From contig NZ_FOXM01000002.1 of NCBI RefSeq assembly GCF_900115715.1, positions 62,001-126,000 of the forward strand: a stretch of 64,000 nucleotides of DNA. The letters are read 5' to 3'. Made by a program: the position numbers and the translations under genes. The notes under the pieces were generated by a model. It was not told the DNA's origin. It saw only the letters and a program-made list of their open reading frames with translations, and did not search any database. Every line of letters starts with the position of its first letter. The first letter of the stretch is position 1. Positions 42,279-49,543 of this stretch are shown here, piece after piece. The stretch is from Geopseudomonas sagittaria. Lineage in GTDB: Bacteria > Pseudomonadota > Gammaproteobacteria > Pseudomonadales > Pseudomonadaceae.

Positions 42279-42542
42279 TTATCGGCAAGGCGACTCGCAC
42301 TGCATGCCGTCGTTGTCCATGTGGTATCGCTCGTTGCTGCCTGCCACCAGCTCCTCCCGCAGCACCAGCAGTTCGCGCGGCGCCGTGATGCCAAAGCGTA
42401 CGTGGTTGTTGTTCTTGATACTGACGACCTCGATATCGATACCGTCCTCGAGGAGACGGAGCAACGCATCTTGCGGGTCTGCGCCGGGATCGATGGTCAG
42501 GCGGATTTTCTCGCCGACGCGGCGACCGAGGATGAGGGACAT
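42279..42542 (-). CDS. RsmN/RsmF-like CsrA-family protein 2 with excalibur-like tail
   Basis: 87 residues: LILGRRVGEKIRLTI, inserted helix DPQDALLRLLEDG, then IDIEVVSI, VRFGITAPRELLVLREELV. After the CsrA fold it ends ERYHMDNDGMQCESPCR, which matches the last residues of the neighbouring thermonuclease (DNDGVPCESLCR). No signal peptide is present, so an excalibur-like calcium/cysteine motif is placed on a cytoplasmic RNA-binding protein. AAGGAAG precedes the start. Confidence 0.85.
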   Translation of the reverse strand: MSLILGRRVGEKIRLTIDPGADPQDALLRLLEDGIDIEVVSIKNNNHVRFGITAPRELLVLREELVAGSNERYHMDNDGMQCESPCR

Positions 42543-42571
42543 GGTTCGCTTCCTTGCGTTGGGGGTTGTTC

Positions 42572-42877
42572 TTACCGGCAGGTCGACTCGCAAGGCCCGC
42601 CGTCGCTGTCTATGTCGAGCCCGCCGTTGCAACACGGCTCCAAGTTGTTGCAGGCATTATCGCGCCACACCAGCTCTTCCCTCTGCACTCGCACTTCTCG
42701 CGGCGCCTTGATTCCCAGGCGAACCTGCTTGCGCTCGAAGTCACTTTTGGTGACGCAGATCTCGATGCCCTCCTCGAGGATCCGCTGCAGCGCTTTTTGA
42801 GGGTCGACCGAAGGGTCAATGGTGAGGATGAGCTTCTGGCCGACACGGCGGCTGAGTACCAGAGAACCTTGAGCCAT
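42572..42877 (-). CDS. RsmN/RsmF-like CsrA-family protein 3 with excalibur-like tail
   Basis: 101 residues: LVLSRRVGQKLILTI, inserted helix DPQKALQRILEEG, then IEICVTKSD, KQVRLGIKAPREVRVQREEL. The C-terminal 25 residues (LEPCCNGGLD, DSDGGPCESTCR) align with the thermonuclease excalibur domain (LEQCGNSRLD, DNDGVPCESLCR) over about 23 positions. The longest tail of the three paralogues and closest to the nuclease gene, it is the likely intermediate in spread of the tail. AAGAGG precedes the start. Confidence 0.85.
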   Translation of the reverse strand: MAQGSLVLSRRVGQKLILTIDPSVDPQKALQRILEEGIEICVTKSDFERKQVRLGIKAPREVRVQREELVWRDNACNNLEPCCNGGLDIDSDGGPCESTCR

Positions 42878-42907
42878 GGTGTCGCCTCTTCGCGTTCAGC
42901 TTGATGT

Positions 42908-43615
42908 TTATCTGCAGAGACTCTCGCAGGGCACGCCGTCGTTATCTTGGTCCAGACGGCTGTTGCCGCACTGCTCCAGTTGGTGTCTTGCTTCGGAGCA
43001 GCTGCTCATCTGGCCGCAGGTCTTGCGCGTGGCGCAGCTGTAGCTGGATCCGCCAGCGCTGCCGCCCACTGCGCTGCCGCCACCGGTGCCAGTGCGTCGT
43101 TCAGTGATGCTTGCCAAGTCTCGCTGAGCCTGGCGCTGATCCTTGCCGGCCTTGCGCCACTCCCAGGGCGGCATGCGTTCGCTTTCCGGCAGCGCCCACA
43201 GGCCGCGCTTGGCTGCCCGGGCTTTGTCCTCGATGCGGATCAGGCTCTTGTCCTTGCTGTACTGGCGATAGACCCATGCCGCGCCCTGGCTGACCAGTTG
43301 CGCGTTGACATCGGTACCGCCGACATCGGCCCGGGCAACGGTGCGGCCGTAGCGGTCGGTATCCTGCACCTTCAAGGTTACGTTCTTACCGAACACCAAG
43401 TCGCTGAGTGCCTGTTTTGACCTGGTGCCATACGGCTGTTTGGACTCGGGGGTATCAATTTCGGCCATGCGAACCTTCACTTGGCGCTTGGCGTCGGTCA
43501 GGCAGGTGAAGGTGTCGCCGTCGTACACGCCGACAACCTTGCAGCTGATGTCAGCAGCCAGGGCCAGCGGGGATGCGAGGGCGAGTAGTAAGGCTGCGAA
43601 AAACTTGGAGCGCAT
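42908..43615 (-). CDS. secreted thermonuclease with excalibur domain
   Basis: 235 residues: signal peptide 1-20 (cleavage after ALA), then a staphylococcal-nuclease domain (VYDGDTFTC, VRMAEIDTPESKQPYG, DRYGRTVARA with the catalytic Arg/Asp/Glu set), a Gly/Ser linker and a C-terminal excalibur domain (CGQMSSCSEARHQLEQCGNS, DNDGVPCESLC). Predicted to degrade DNA/RNA in the periplasm or outside. It starts 24 bp after the repressor stop, so it is probably expressed in the lysogen. Confidence 0.9.
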   Translation of the reverse strand: MRSKFFAALLLALASPLALAADISCKVVGVYDGDTFTCLTDAKRQVKVRMAEIDTPESKQPYGTRSKQALSDLVFGKNVTLKVQDTDRYGRTVARADVGGTDVNAQLVSQGAAWVYRQYSKDKSLIRIEDKARAAKRGLWALPESERMPPWEWRKAGKDQRQAQRDLASITERRTGTGGGSAVGGSAGGSSYSCATRKTCGQMSSCSEARHQLEQCGNSRLDQDNDGVPCESLCR

Positions 43616-43639
43616 GGTGCTTCCTTGCGTTGTTGACGG

Positions 43640-44323
43640 CTATCGCCGGAGCTTCATCTTGGCCTCGACGACCACGCCGATCATGCGGCAGCGCTCGTCG
43701 ATCGGGATCATGCGATAGGCTGGGTTCAGTGGTTTCAGGTAGAGCTGGCCGGCGTCGGCCACGAGCAGCTTGAAGGTGGCCTCGTCGGCATCCACCAGCT
43801 TGGCCACCACCATGTCGCCCGGGCGCGGCTCGATGCCGGTATCGACTAGGATCAGGTGCCCCTCGGGGATGCTCGGCGGTACCGGCGAAGTCATGGAGTC
43901 GCCGCTGACGTGCAGCCAAAACGCCGGGCCCTTGGCCTGGTAGTCGGCCAGCTCGAAGGTGTCGTAGGCCCAGGGATCACAGGTCTCGATGGCCTCCTGC
44001 CAGGCGCCGGCGGCCACCCGGCTGATCACGGGGTAGCGGTAGAGGCGGTCGGGCTGCTGGGCGGGGGTGACGTTTCCGGGCTCGGCTAACTGTGAGGCTG
44101 AGGAAGCGGGCTCGCGCTCCTCCCCCTCACCGATGGCGAGCCATTCGGCACGGAACCCTGTTGCTTTTGCGAGGGCGTAGAGGTTCTCCGGCTTCAGGCT
44201 TTTGCTGTCTCCGTTGATCCACTGAGTCACGGCAGAGTTTGCGACCCCGCACTCAGCAGCAATCTCACCTTTTTTCTTGCCGCTGGCCGCTATGGCTTTG
44301 GCGATTCGCTCGTGTCTTTCCAT
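43640..44323 (-). CDS. cI: CI-type phage repressor
   Basis: 227 residues. The N-terminal HTH is GEIAAECGVANSAVTQWING (residues about 18-38). The C-terminal S24 (LexA-like) domain has the Ala-Gly cleavage site RVAAGAW near 103, Ser in SGDSMTSP and Lys in ATFKLLV, so RecA-stimulated self-cleavage is expected. Divergent from cro across a region with TTAAG-N4-CTKAA operators. Confidence 0.92.
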   Translation of the reverse strand: MERHERIAKAIAASGKKKGEIAAECGVANSAVTQWINGDSKSLKPENLYALAKATGFRAEWLAIGEGEEREPASSASQLAEPGNVTPAQQPDRLYRYPVISRVAAGAWQEAIETCDPWAYDTFELADYQAKGPAFWLHVSGDSMTSPVPPSIPEGHLILVDTGIEPRPGDMVVAKLVDADEATFKLLVADAGQLYLKPLNPAYRMIPIDERCRMIGVVVEAKMKLRR

Positions 44324-44433
44324 CGTCTGAGTTTAAGTTAACTGAATTTAAGCATGCATCGCGTGTGCAGTGGCTGTTGACTGCTTAAATTAAGCATGCT
44401 GAAATTCGCGCAAGCTATCCCGAGGTGGTCGCA
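44324..44433. promoter_or_regulatory. immunity control region between cI and cro
   Basis: Two full operators, TTAAGTTAACTGAA (44333-44346) and TTAAGCATGCTGAA (44390-44403), plus a half-site at 44348-44352. A rightward promoter TTGACT (44377-44382), 17-bp spacer, TGAAAT (44400-44405) overlaps the second operator. The leftward cI promoter must overlap the first operator but is not clear-cut. Confidence 0.72.
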
Positions 44434-44622
44434 ATGAAGACGCAAGAAGTGGCCGACTTTTTCGGCGGCAGGAAGAAGCTGGCAGACGCTCTGGGTATCC
44501 GTCCGAGCGCCGTGAGCATGTGGGGGGAAACGATCCCTGTCTCGCGGCAGTACCAGATCCAGGTCATCTCCAAAGGCAAGTTCAAGGCTGAGCAAGAGTC
44601 CGAGGCTCCCCCTGCCGCCTGA
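44434..44622 (+). CDS. cro: Cro-like repressor
   Basis: 62 residues: MKTQEVADFFGGRKKLADAL, then GIRPSAVSMWGETIPVSRQY, the Cro-type HTH, and a short basic tail. Divergent from cI and behind a promoter overlapped by the shared operator. GAGGT lies 8 bp upstream of the chosen ATG. Confidence 0.85.
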   Translation: MKTQEVADFFGGRKKLADALGIRPSAVSMWGETIPVSRQYQIQVISKGKFKAEQESEAPPAA

Positions 44623-44668
44623 TTCCCACCCCGACCCGGTAACCGCCCCATAACCGAGGAACCATCCC

Positions 44669-45022
44669 ATGACGAAACTCCGCGAAGACCGGCGCCGCAA
44701 GGCGCCCGGGACGCATCTGACCGAAGAGATCAAGGTGCGCGTGTGCACCGAGGACCACCGCGAGCTGATTGAGGCCTCGCGGCTGAGCCACGCCGAGAAC
44801 CTGACCGGCTACGCCCGGGACTGCATGTTCATCGGCCACCGCCTGCAGCAGGGCGGCCAGCGCGAGCAGATCCTGGCGGCGCTGGTGCTGCAGCAGAAGG
44901 CGCACACCCTGGCGGCGTTGTTCCGCGGTGAGCAGCTGGATCCGGAGCGCCTGAGCGAGCTGCTGGCGCAACTGGTGAAGCAGGCCGGCGAGGCCAGTGT
45001 GCGGAAAAGGAAAAGCGCCTGA
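44669..45022 (+). CDS. phage protein, MobC/ribbon-helix-helix-like
   Basis: 117 residues. HLTEEIKVRVCTEDHRELIE and LTGYARDCMFIGHRL resemble the ribbon-helix-helix/MobC-type start of small DNA-binding proteins; the rest is helical with a basic end. It occupies the cII-like position after cro. GAGGAA is upstream of the start. The assignment is tentative. Confidence 0.6.
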   Translation: MTKLREDRRRKAPGTHLTEEIKVRVCTEDHRELIEASRLSHAENLTGYARDCMFIGHRLQQGGQREQILAALVLQQKAHTLAALFRGEQLDPERLSELLAQLVKQAGEASVRKRKSA

Positions 45023-45049
45023 CAGGCCCTAGTAGCCAAGGAGAAAGCA

Positions 45050-45247
45050 ATGTTCGCGAATGACGTATGTGATGCGGCACTGGAGCGGTTGAGCCCCGCT
45101 GAGCGGCGAGAGCTAGACCAGGAGGCGGCCCGCCGCGGTTGTAACCCCAGCGATGCGCTGGTGGCCGTGGCGCTGGAGAACCTGCAGCAGCAGCTCTACG
45201 CGCTGACCGCAACAAGTGGCCGGCGCCTGGTACTGGTCAAGGGGTGA
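45050..45247 (+). CDS. phage hypothetical protein
   Basis: 65 residues, MFANDVCDAALERLSPAERR at the start, helical, no recognised family. AAGGAG lies upstream. It is placed between the regulatory and replication genes. Confidence 0.65.
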   Translation: MFANDVCDAALERLSPAERRELDQEAARRGCNPSDALVAVALENLQQQLYALTATSGRRLVLVKG

Positions 45248-45317
45248 GCCGGGAGGCCTCGCGAGAGCGAGGCTTTCCGACATGGGAGGCCCTACCAGGG
45301 CGCAATGGGACTGCTGA

Positions 45318-46148
45318 ATGCCAAGTTTCCAGATCAACGACGATGAGCGCAGGGCCTTGCGAGGTCTGCCGATGCTGGCGCGCGAGATCTACGTGTTCGG
45401 CCTGCGGCCGTTCATGGACTTCTCGACCGGCATCGTCGGCATCAAGCGCGGCGTCTCGTGGAAGTCCATCGCCGAGGAGCTGTACGTCGAGCCGCACCAG
45501 GGCATCAAGGGTGGTGAGTCGTCCGAGAAAGAGCTGCGGCGCGCCCTGGTCTGGCTGCAGAAGGCGGGCTTGCTCGGCCAGAACCAGGCCGAGAGGCGCC
45601 TCGTTTTCGAGCTGCTGCTGGCAACACGGGATCAGTCCGCCCGAAATAAAGTGGGCAGTAAGTGGGCAGATGAAGTGGGCAGTGATGTGGGAGGGTCGCA
45701 GCCCAGTAACGACGCGGCTTCCACGGAAGAAGAGGGCAGAGAAGTGGGAGGGGGTGAATTGCCGAAAGTGGGCACACCTCCGGTATCCGGTAAAAGCAAT
45801 CCTACAGCACACAACGCGCGTGAGGCGTTCGACGCCCGAGACCGTTTCCCCATGCACGATGGCTGGGAGCCTGGTCGCAGCACCTTCGCGGCGGTGCTCA
45901 TGCGAAACGGCATGGCCAACGTGCGATTCCACCCCGATCAACTCCTGGAGTTCCGCAGCTACTGGATCGCCAGGACTGACAAGCATCAGTCGCAAGCTCA
46001 GTGGGAGCACCAGCTCGCCCAGCAGCTCAAGCGCACCACCCGAATCCAACAATCCAGACCTGAGGACATGGCCCATGAAGCCCGTGGACGAACTCCTGCG
46101 CGGCGCACGCGCAACGCTGTCGACATCCTGCACGACGACAACTGGTGA
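45318..46148 (+). CDS. phage replication protein, O/DnaT-like
   Basis: 276 residues. The N-terminal winged-helix part is SWKSIAEELYVEPHQGIKGG and ELRRALVWLQKAGLL. A variable linker (about 110-190) is followed by a DnaT-like C-terminal motif: HDGWEPGRSTFAAVLMRNG, LLEFRSYWIAR and QAQWEHQLAQQLK. In lambda-like phages such proteins recruit the host helicase or primosome to the origin together with P, whose gene follows. The origin may lie within this gene, but no iterons were recognised. Confidence 0.78.
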   Translation: MPSFQINDDERRALRGLPMLAREIYVFGLRPFMDFSTGIVGIKRGVSWKSIAEELYVEPHQGIKGGESSEKELRRALVWLQKAGLLGQNQAERRLVFELLLATRDQSARNKVGSKWADEVGSDVGGSQPSNDAASTEEEGREVGGGELPKVGTPPVSGKSNPTAHNAREAFDARDRFPMHDGWEPGRSTFAAVLMRNGMANVRFHPDQLLEFRSYWIARTDKHQSQAQWEHQLAQQLKRTTRIQQSRPEDMAHEARGRTPARRTRNAVDILHDDNW

Positions 46149-46800
46149 TTCTGTGGAGAGCAATGTGCACGACCTGGAGGCCAGGGCGCGTAATGCCGTC
46201 AAGCGCGTGTTCGCCACGCTCAAGACCAGCTACCCGGCCTGGTACGAGCGGCATTACGGCGACGTGCGCGCTGAGAGTCTCGCCAAGCGGATCTGGATGA
46301 CTGGCATCAAGTCCCTGACCGATGTCCAAGTCGATCGCGGCCTGCAGCGGATGGTGCTGGACGCCGATTTCCCACCCAGCCTCAAGGAGTTCGTGAAGCT
46401 GTGCCTGCGCATCGATGGGCTTCCTGATGCCAGTACCGCTTGGTATCAGGCCCTGCGCAAGCGCTACAGCCACGAGGCCGTGAGGGTGGCCGCCAAGCTG
46501 ACGGGAACCTACGACCTGCAGCGCTCCGGCTATGGCGACGTCGTGCTGCGGGCCGAGTTTGAGCGCAACTACGCCATCGTGGTGCGCCGCTTGGAAAATG
46601 GCGAGCCCCTCGATAGCGCGATCCTGAAGGGCATTTGCCACGACAGCCAGAAGTCGGCCATCGAACTGGCCGACGAACATGCTGAGCGGCAGCTACAGGA
46701 GCGCCTCGAGCGGCAGGGGATCCCGCAAGCTGGCCAGGCTGCGCGTTTGGCACTGCTGGCCAAGATGCGGATCCGTCGCGGAGGGCAGTTGCATGGCTGA
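46075..46800 (+). CDS. phage replication protein P-like
   Basis: 241 residues. YPAWYERHYGDVRAESLAKR and IWMTGIKSLTDVQVDRGLQRM (in part) with FPPSLKEFVKLC are the conserved face of the replication-P family (helicase loader). It starts inside the preceding gene (74-bp overlap) at ATG with GAGG 9 bp upstream; the frame is open further upstream but is then read through the other gene. Confidence 0.8.
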   Translation: MKPVDELLRGARATLSTSCTTTTGDSVESNVHDLEARARNAVKRVFATLKTSYPAWYERHYGDVRAESLAKRIWMTGIKSLTDVQVDRGLQRMVLDADFPPSLKEFVKLCLRIDGLPDASTAWYQALRKRYSHEAVRVAAKLTGTYDLQRSGYGDVVLRAEFERNYAIVVRRLENGEPLDSAILKGICHDSQKSAIELADEHAERQLQERLERQGIPQAGQAARLALLAKMRIRRGGQLHG

Positions 46801-47233
46801 CTTCCGCCCCATCGTGTTCGCCGTCCCGGGCGAGCCCCAGGGCAAGGGCCGCCCGCGGATCGGTCGGGTAGGCCAGCATGCCCGCATGTTCACGCCAGCC
46901 AAGACCGTGGCCTACGAGGGCCTAGTAGCGCTGGCCGCCCAGGAGGCGATGCAGGGCCGCGACATGATCACCGGGCCGGTGCTGATCGAGCTGCACATCC
47001 TGCATGGGGTGCCTCAATCCATGTCGAAAAAGCGGAAAGCCCAGGCGCTCGCCGGCGAGCTGCTGCCGATGAAGAAGCCCGACACGGACAACGTGCTCAA
47101 GGCCATCTGCGACGGCTGCAATGGGGTGGTCTGGAAGGATGACGTGCAGGCAACCGATGGGGTTTTCCGGCGTCGGTACAGCGAGACGCCAGGCGTCAGG
47201 GTGCGGATCGTGCCGCTGATGGAGGGTGAGTAG
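46793..47233 (+). CDS. rusA: RusA-family Holliday junction resolvase
   Basis: 146 residues. VFAVPGEPQGKGRPRIGRVG, then KPDTDNVLKAICDGCNGVVW and KDDVQATDG provide the RusA fold and the catalytic Asp set (D-x-D and DD). It resolves recombination junctions before packaging. Overlaps the P-like gene by 8 bp. Confidence 0.92.
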   Translation: MADFRPIVFAVPGEPQGKGRPRIGRVGQHARMFTPAKTVAYEGLVALAAQEAMQGRDMITGPVLIELHILHGVPQSMSKKRKAQALAGELLPMKKPDTDNVLKAICDGCNGVVWKDDVQATDGVFRRRYSETPGVRVRIVPLMEGE

Positions 47234-47335
47234 TGCGCGGTTTCGTCGTTGCGCAGGCATAAAAAAAGCGACCCACCCGAAAGTGCAGCCGCCCGTGACA
47301 AGGCCAATGGTAGCAGCTTCTGGGGAGGTGACCGC

Positions 47336-47638
47336 ATGCGGTGGAGAACGCGGCATTACGACTGTGAGCAGCAGCTCACGCTGGACCTGACGATCATTCA
47401 CGCTGCGCCAGTGCGGACGACTTGTGCGAGCGGGACGCCGATCATGATCGACGGGGTGACCAGGCCGGCAAGCGAGTGGGCCGAGCTGCGCGGGCTGAAG
47501 TGGCAGACGGTGAAGATGCGCAGGATGCGCGGTGACACCTGGCGGGATGCGTTGGATCCGGAGCGGCCACGCGGGTTGTGGATGCAGGGATGGATGATCG
47601 GAAGCAGGCCTGGACAGGAGCTCAGGGCGGGCTGTTGA
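47336..47638 (+). CDS. HTH protein in the late-regulator position
   Basis: 100 residues: MRWRTRHYDCEQQLTLDLTI, then an HTH-like segment PASEWAELRGLKWQTVKMRR followed by GDTWRDALDP, a pattern seen in phage DNA-binding proteins. GGAGGTG precedes this start; an in-frame ATG at 47249 lacks one. It lies in the place of lambda Q, ten bases before the first copy of the repeated CCAGTCACATAGCGT motif, making it a candidate late activator. Confidence 0.65.
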   Translation: MRWRTRHYDCEQQLTLDLTIIHAAPVRTTCASGTPIMIDGVTRPASEWAELRGLKWQTVKMRRMRGDTWRDALDPERPRGLWMQGWMIGSRPGQELRAGC

Positions 47639-47647
47639 CCGACCTCA

Positions 47648-47662
47648 CCAGTCACATAGCGT
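47648..47662 (+). promoter_or_regulatory. late motif copy 1
   Basis: CCAGTCACATAGCGT, 36 bp before the holin start. The same 15 bases recur at two other late-gene starts, with a variant at a fourth. Confidence 0.7.
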
Positions 47663-47698
47663 CGACGGCACCTCATCACTGGACAAGGTGCACGAAGA

Positions 47699-47956
47699 AT
47701 GGCGGCCCAGCACACGCACACGGAATTCGCGGCGGAAGTGGTCGGCGCCTCGCTTGGTCAGAAGGCGACGATGGCCGGCGCGGCCACAGGTCTGGTCGGC
47801 TGGTTGGCGCAGGTGAACTGGATCGGGATTGCCGGCGTGATCATTGCCGCGCTGGGCCTGGCGGCGAACATCTACTTCCAGATTCGCCGCGACCGGCGTG
47901 AGGCAGCCGAGAGCACGGCACGCATCGAAGCGCTCAAGGAGCGCTGCGAGCCATGA
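47699..47956 (+). CDS. holin
   Basis: 85 residues with membrane spans at about 26-40 (AGAATGLVGWLAQVNW) and 41-61 (IGIAGVIIAALGLAANIYF) and a charged C-terminus, a class II holin layout. The next gene is an endolysin with a 4-bp overlap, which is the best evidence for the role. Confidence 0.82.
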   Translation: MAAQHTHTEFAAEVVGASLGQKATMAGAATGLVGWLAQVNWIGIAGVIIAALGLAANIYFQIRRDRREAAESTARIEALKERCEP

Positions 47957-48471
47957 ATCGGACACGCCAAGCTGTTGCGGTGCTCGCCTTGAGCGCTGCT
48001 GGTTTCGCCGCCTGGGTGGGAGGCGAAGGGCTGTCGCTGGTGCCCTACGTCCCGACCCGGGGCGATGTGCCGACCATCGGCCACGGTAGCACTCGCTATG
48101 AAGACGGCACGCCGGTGCGGTTGAGCGATCCGCCGATCACCCGCGCACGAGCCCTGCAGCTGGCGCGCAACCTCCACAGCGAGGAAGAGCAGCGTTTCCG
48201 CGCCTCGCTGCCCGGGGTGGCGCTGCACCAGGAGGAGTACGACCTCTACCTCGATTTCACTGGCCAGTTCGGCATCGGCAACTGGCGCACCAGCTCCATG
48301 CGCCGACACCTGCTGGACGGTGAGTACCGCCAGGCGTGCGATGCGCTGCTCAAGTGGCGCCGCCAAGGCGGGCGCGACTGCAGCCTCCCGCAAAACTGGG
48401 GGCCGAAGGGCTGCAAGGGCGTGTGGACTCGGCAGCAGGAGCGGCACCGCAAGTGCCTGGAGGCGCAGTGA
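47953..48471 (+). CDS. endolysin, GH24 lysozyme with SAR-type N-terminus
   Basis: 172 residues. A weakly hydrophobic Ala-rich N-terminal segment (VAVLALSAAGFAAWV) is typical of signal-anchor-release endolysins. The glycosidase centre is GGEGLSLVPYVPTRGD then PTIGHGST (Glu-Asp-Thr triad). It would cut peptidoglycan after holin/pinholin action. TGATG coupling to Rz. Confidence 0.92.
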   Translation: MNRTRQAVAVLALSAAGFAAWVGGEGLSLVPYVPTRGDVPTIGHGSTRYEDGTPVRLSDPPITRARALQLARNLHSEEEQRFRASLPGVALHQEEYDLYLDFTGQFGIGNWRTSSMRRHLLDGEYRQACDALLKWRRQGGRDCSLPQNWGPKGCKGVWTRQQERHRKCLEAQ

Positions 48472-48980
48472 TGATCAACATGCGGGCGATCACCCTCGCC
48501 AGCGGTGCCGGCCTGGCCGTTGGCCTGCTGCTGGGGATGACCCTGCAGGGGTGGCGCCTTGGTGCGGAGCTGGCCGACCTGCGAGCCGATCACGCCATGG
48601 AGCTGCAACGCCTCGCAGACACCCATGCCGCCGCACTCGCCGCTCAGCAGCAGGCCCGGCAGCACCTCGAGCAGCAGCTCGCAGCAATCGACACCCAGCG
48701 CTACCAGGAGCTGACCCATGCCCAAGCAAACACCGATCGCCTTGCTGCTGATCTCGCTTCTGCTCGCCAGCGGTTGCGCGTCCGAATCGATCCGGCCAGT
48801 TGCTCAGGATTGCCCACCACCACCGGCGCCCCCGGCTTGGATGATGGCGCGGGAGCCCGAGCAGACCTACACCCAGCAGATGCAGCGGCTCTTGTCCGAG
48901 TGACGGGGAGGGCGGATGAGTGCCGGGCCAGGCTGACAGCGCTGCAGGAGTGGGTGAGGGCGTTCGGGGAGCAGAAGTAG
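48471..48980 (+). CDS. Rz-like inner-membrane spanin
   Basis: 169 residues: one N-terminal span (ITLASGAGLAVGLLLGMTL) followed by a periplasmic coiled coil (LQRLADTHAAALAAQQQARQ, HLEQQLAAID) and a helical end. It contains the Rz1 gene in another frame, the classical nested arrangement. Confidence 0.88.
   Translation: MINMRAITLASGAGLAVGLLLGMTLQGWRLGAELADLRADHAMELQRLADTHAAALAAQQQARQHLEQQLAAIDTQRYQELTHAQANTDRLAADLASARQRLRVRIDPASCSGLPTTTGAPGLDDGAGARADLHPADAAALVRVTGRADECRARLTALQEWVRAFGEQK
48718..48903 (+). CDS. Rz1-like outer-membrane spanin lipoprotein (nested)
   Basis: 61 residues wholly inside the Rz gene in a different frame. Lipobox LLASGC (Cys at residue 20), then a Pro-rich stretch (CPPPPAPPAW), the standard Rz1 features. 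With Rz it would fuse inner and outer membranes in the last lysis step. Confidence 0.9.
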   Translation: MPKQTPIALLLISLLLASGCASESIRPVAQDCPPPPAPPAWMMAREPEQTYTQQMQRLLSE

Positions 48981-49006
48981 GTAGCTTTGGTCGGCCCTGA
49001 AGAGGA

Positions 49007-49435
49007 CTAGTCCGCGGAGGCCAATACTTCAGCAACCCTGGCAGAGTGCTCGCCCTTTCCCTTGGTTGCAGTAGTCGTCTTGGTTGTCGTCCTAACACGT
49101 ACACGTAGCTCATAGTGCCCAGCGTACGTGCGCGAGTCGAATAGGTTCGCCAGGTGCGCTGCGAACTGCTCGGTCAGCTCGACGCTGTTCAAGTACAGGG
49201 TCTTGTTGGTCAGCCGGCCGCTTGGAGATACGGACAGGGTGATGGGTGTCTCGCCGGCCTGGTCAGTGTGCTGAAGGTTACTCGGCAGCAGCTCGTTTGG
49301 GATGCGGACTTCAACCGTGGCGTACTCGACGACCGACCTGTTCGGGTAGTCCCCTGCTTGGCGTAATAGCGTCATCAACCTCTCCCGAATGAAGCAATCC
49401 ATTTGCGCCCAACATAATTGCCCGGCTACCCCCAC
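49007..49435 (-). CDS. possible moron gene on the opposite strand
   Basis: Up to 142 residues, lying leftward between lysis and terminase genes. Protein-like content (YATVEVRIPNELLPS; VSPSGRLTNKTLYLNSVEL in part) and lower GC favour a real gene. The start is uncertain: GTG at 49435 or ATG at 49402 (MDCFIRERL), neither with a strong ribosome site. No family recognised. Confidence 0.5.
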   Translation of the reverse strand: MGVAGQLCWAQMDCFIRERLMTLLRQAGDYPNRSVVEYATVEVRIPNELLPSNLQHTDQAGETPITLSVSPSGRLTNKTLYLNSVELTEQFAAHLANLFDSRTYAGHYELRVRVRTTTKTTTATKGKGEHSARVAEVLASAD

Positions 49436-49498
49436 ATCAATCGGATCCCCTGGACTTTTGTGCCATGGAGTTGAATTCGATGCCCTTGCTCGTTTGGG

Positions 49499-49513
49499 CC
49501 AGTCACATAGCGT
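49499..49513 (+). promoter_or_regulatory. late motif copy 2
   Basis: CCAGTCACATAGCGT, 30 bp before the small terminase start; identical to copies 1 and 3. Confidence 0.7.
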
Positions 49514-49543
49514 TACCTTCGATCCAGATCGAGGATAGGCACT

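Noticed and set aside
45244-46800. A 518-residue version of the P-like protein
   Set aside because: The first half is the replication gene read in another frame; Ser/Arg-rich without pattern.
48490-49113. A 207-codon leftward frame across the Rz/Rz1 region
   Set aside because: Antisense shadow of the nested spanin genes; Arg/Pro-rich with no family.
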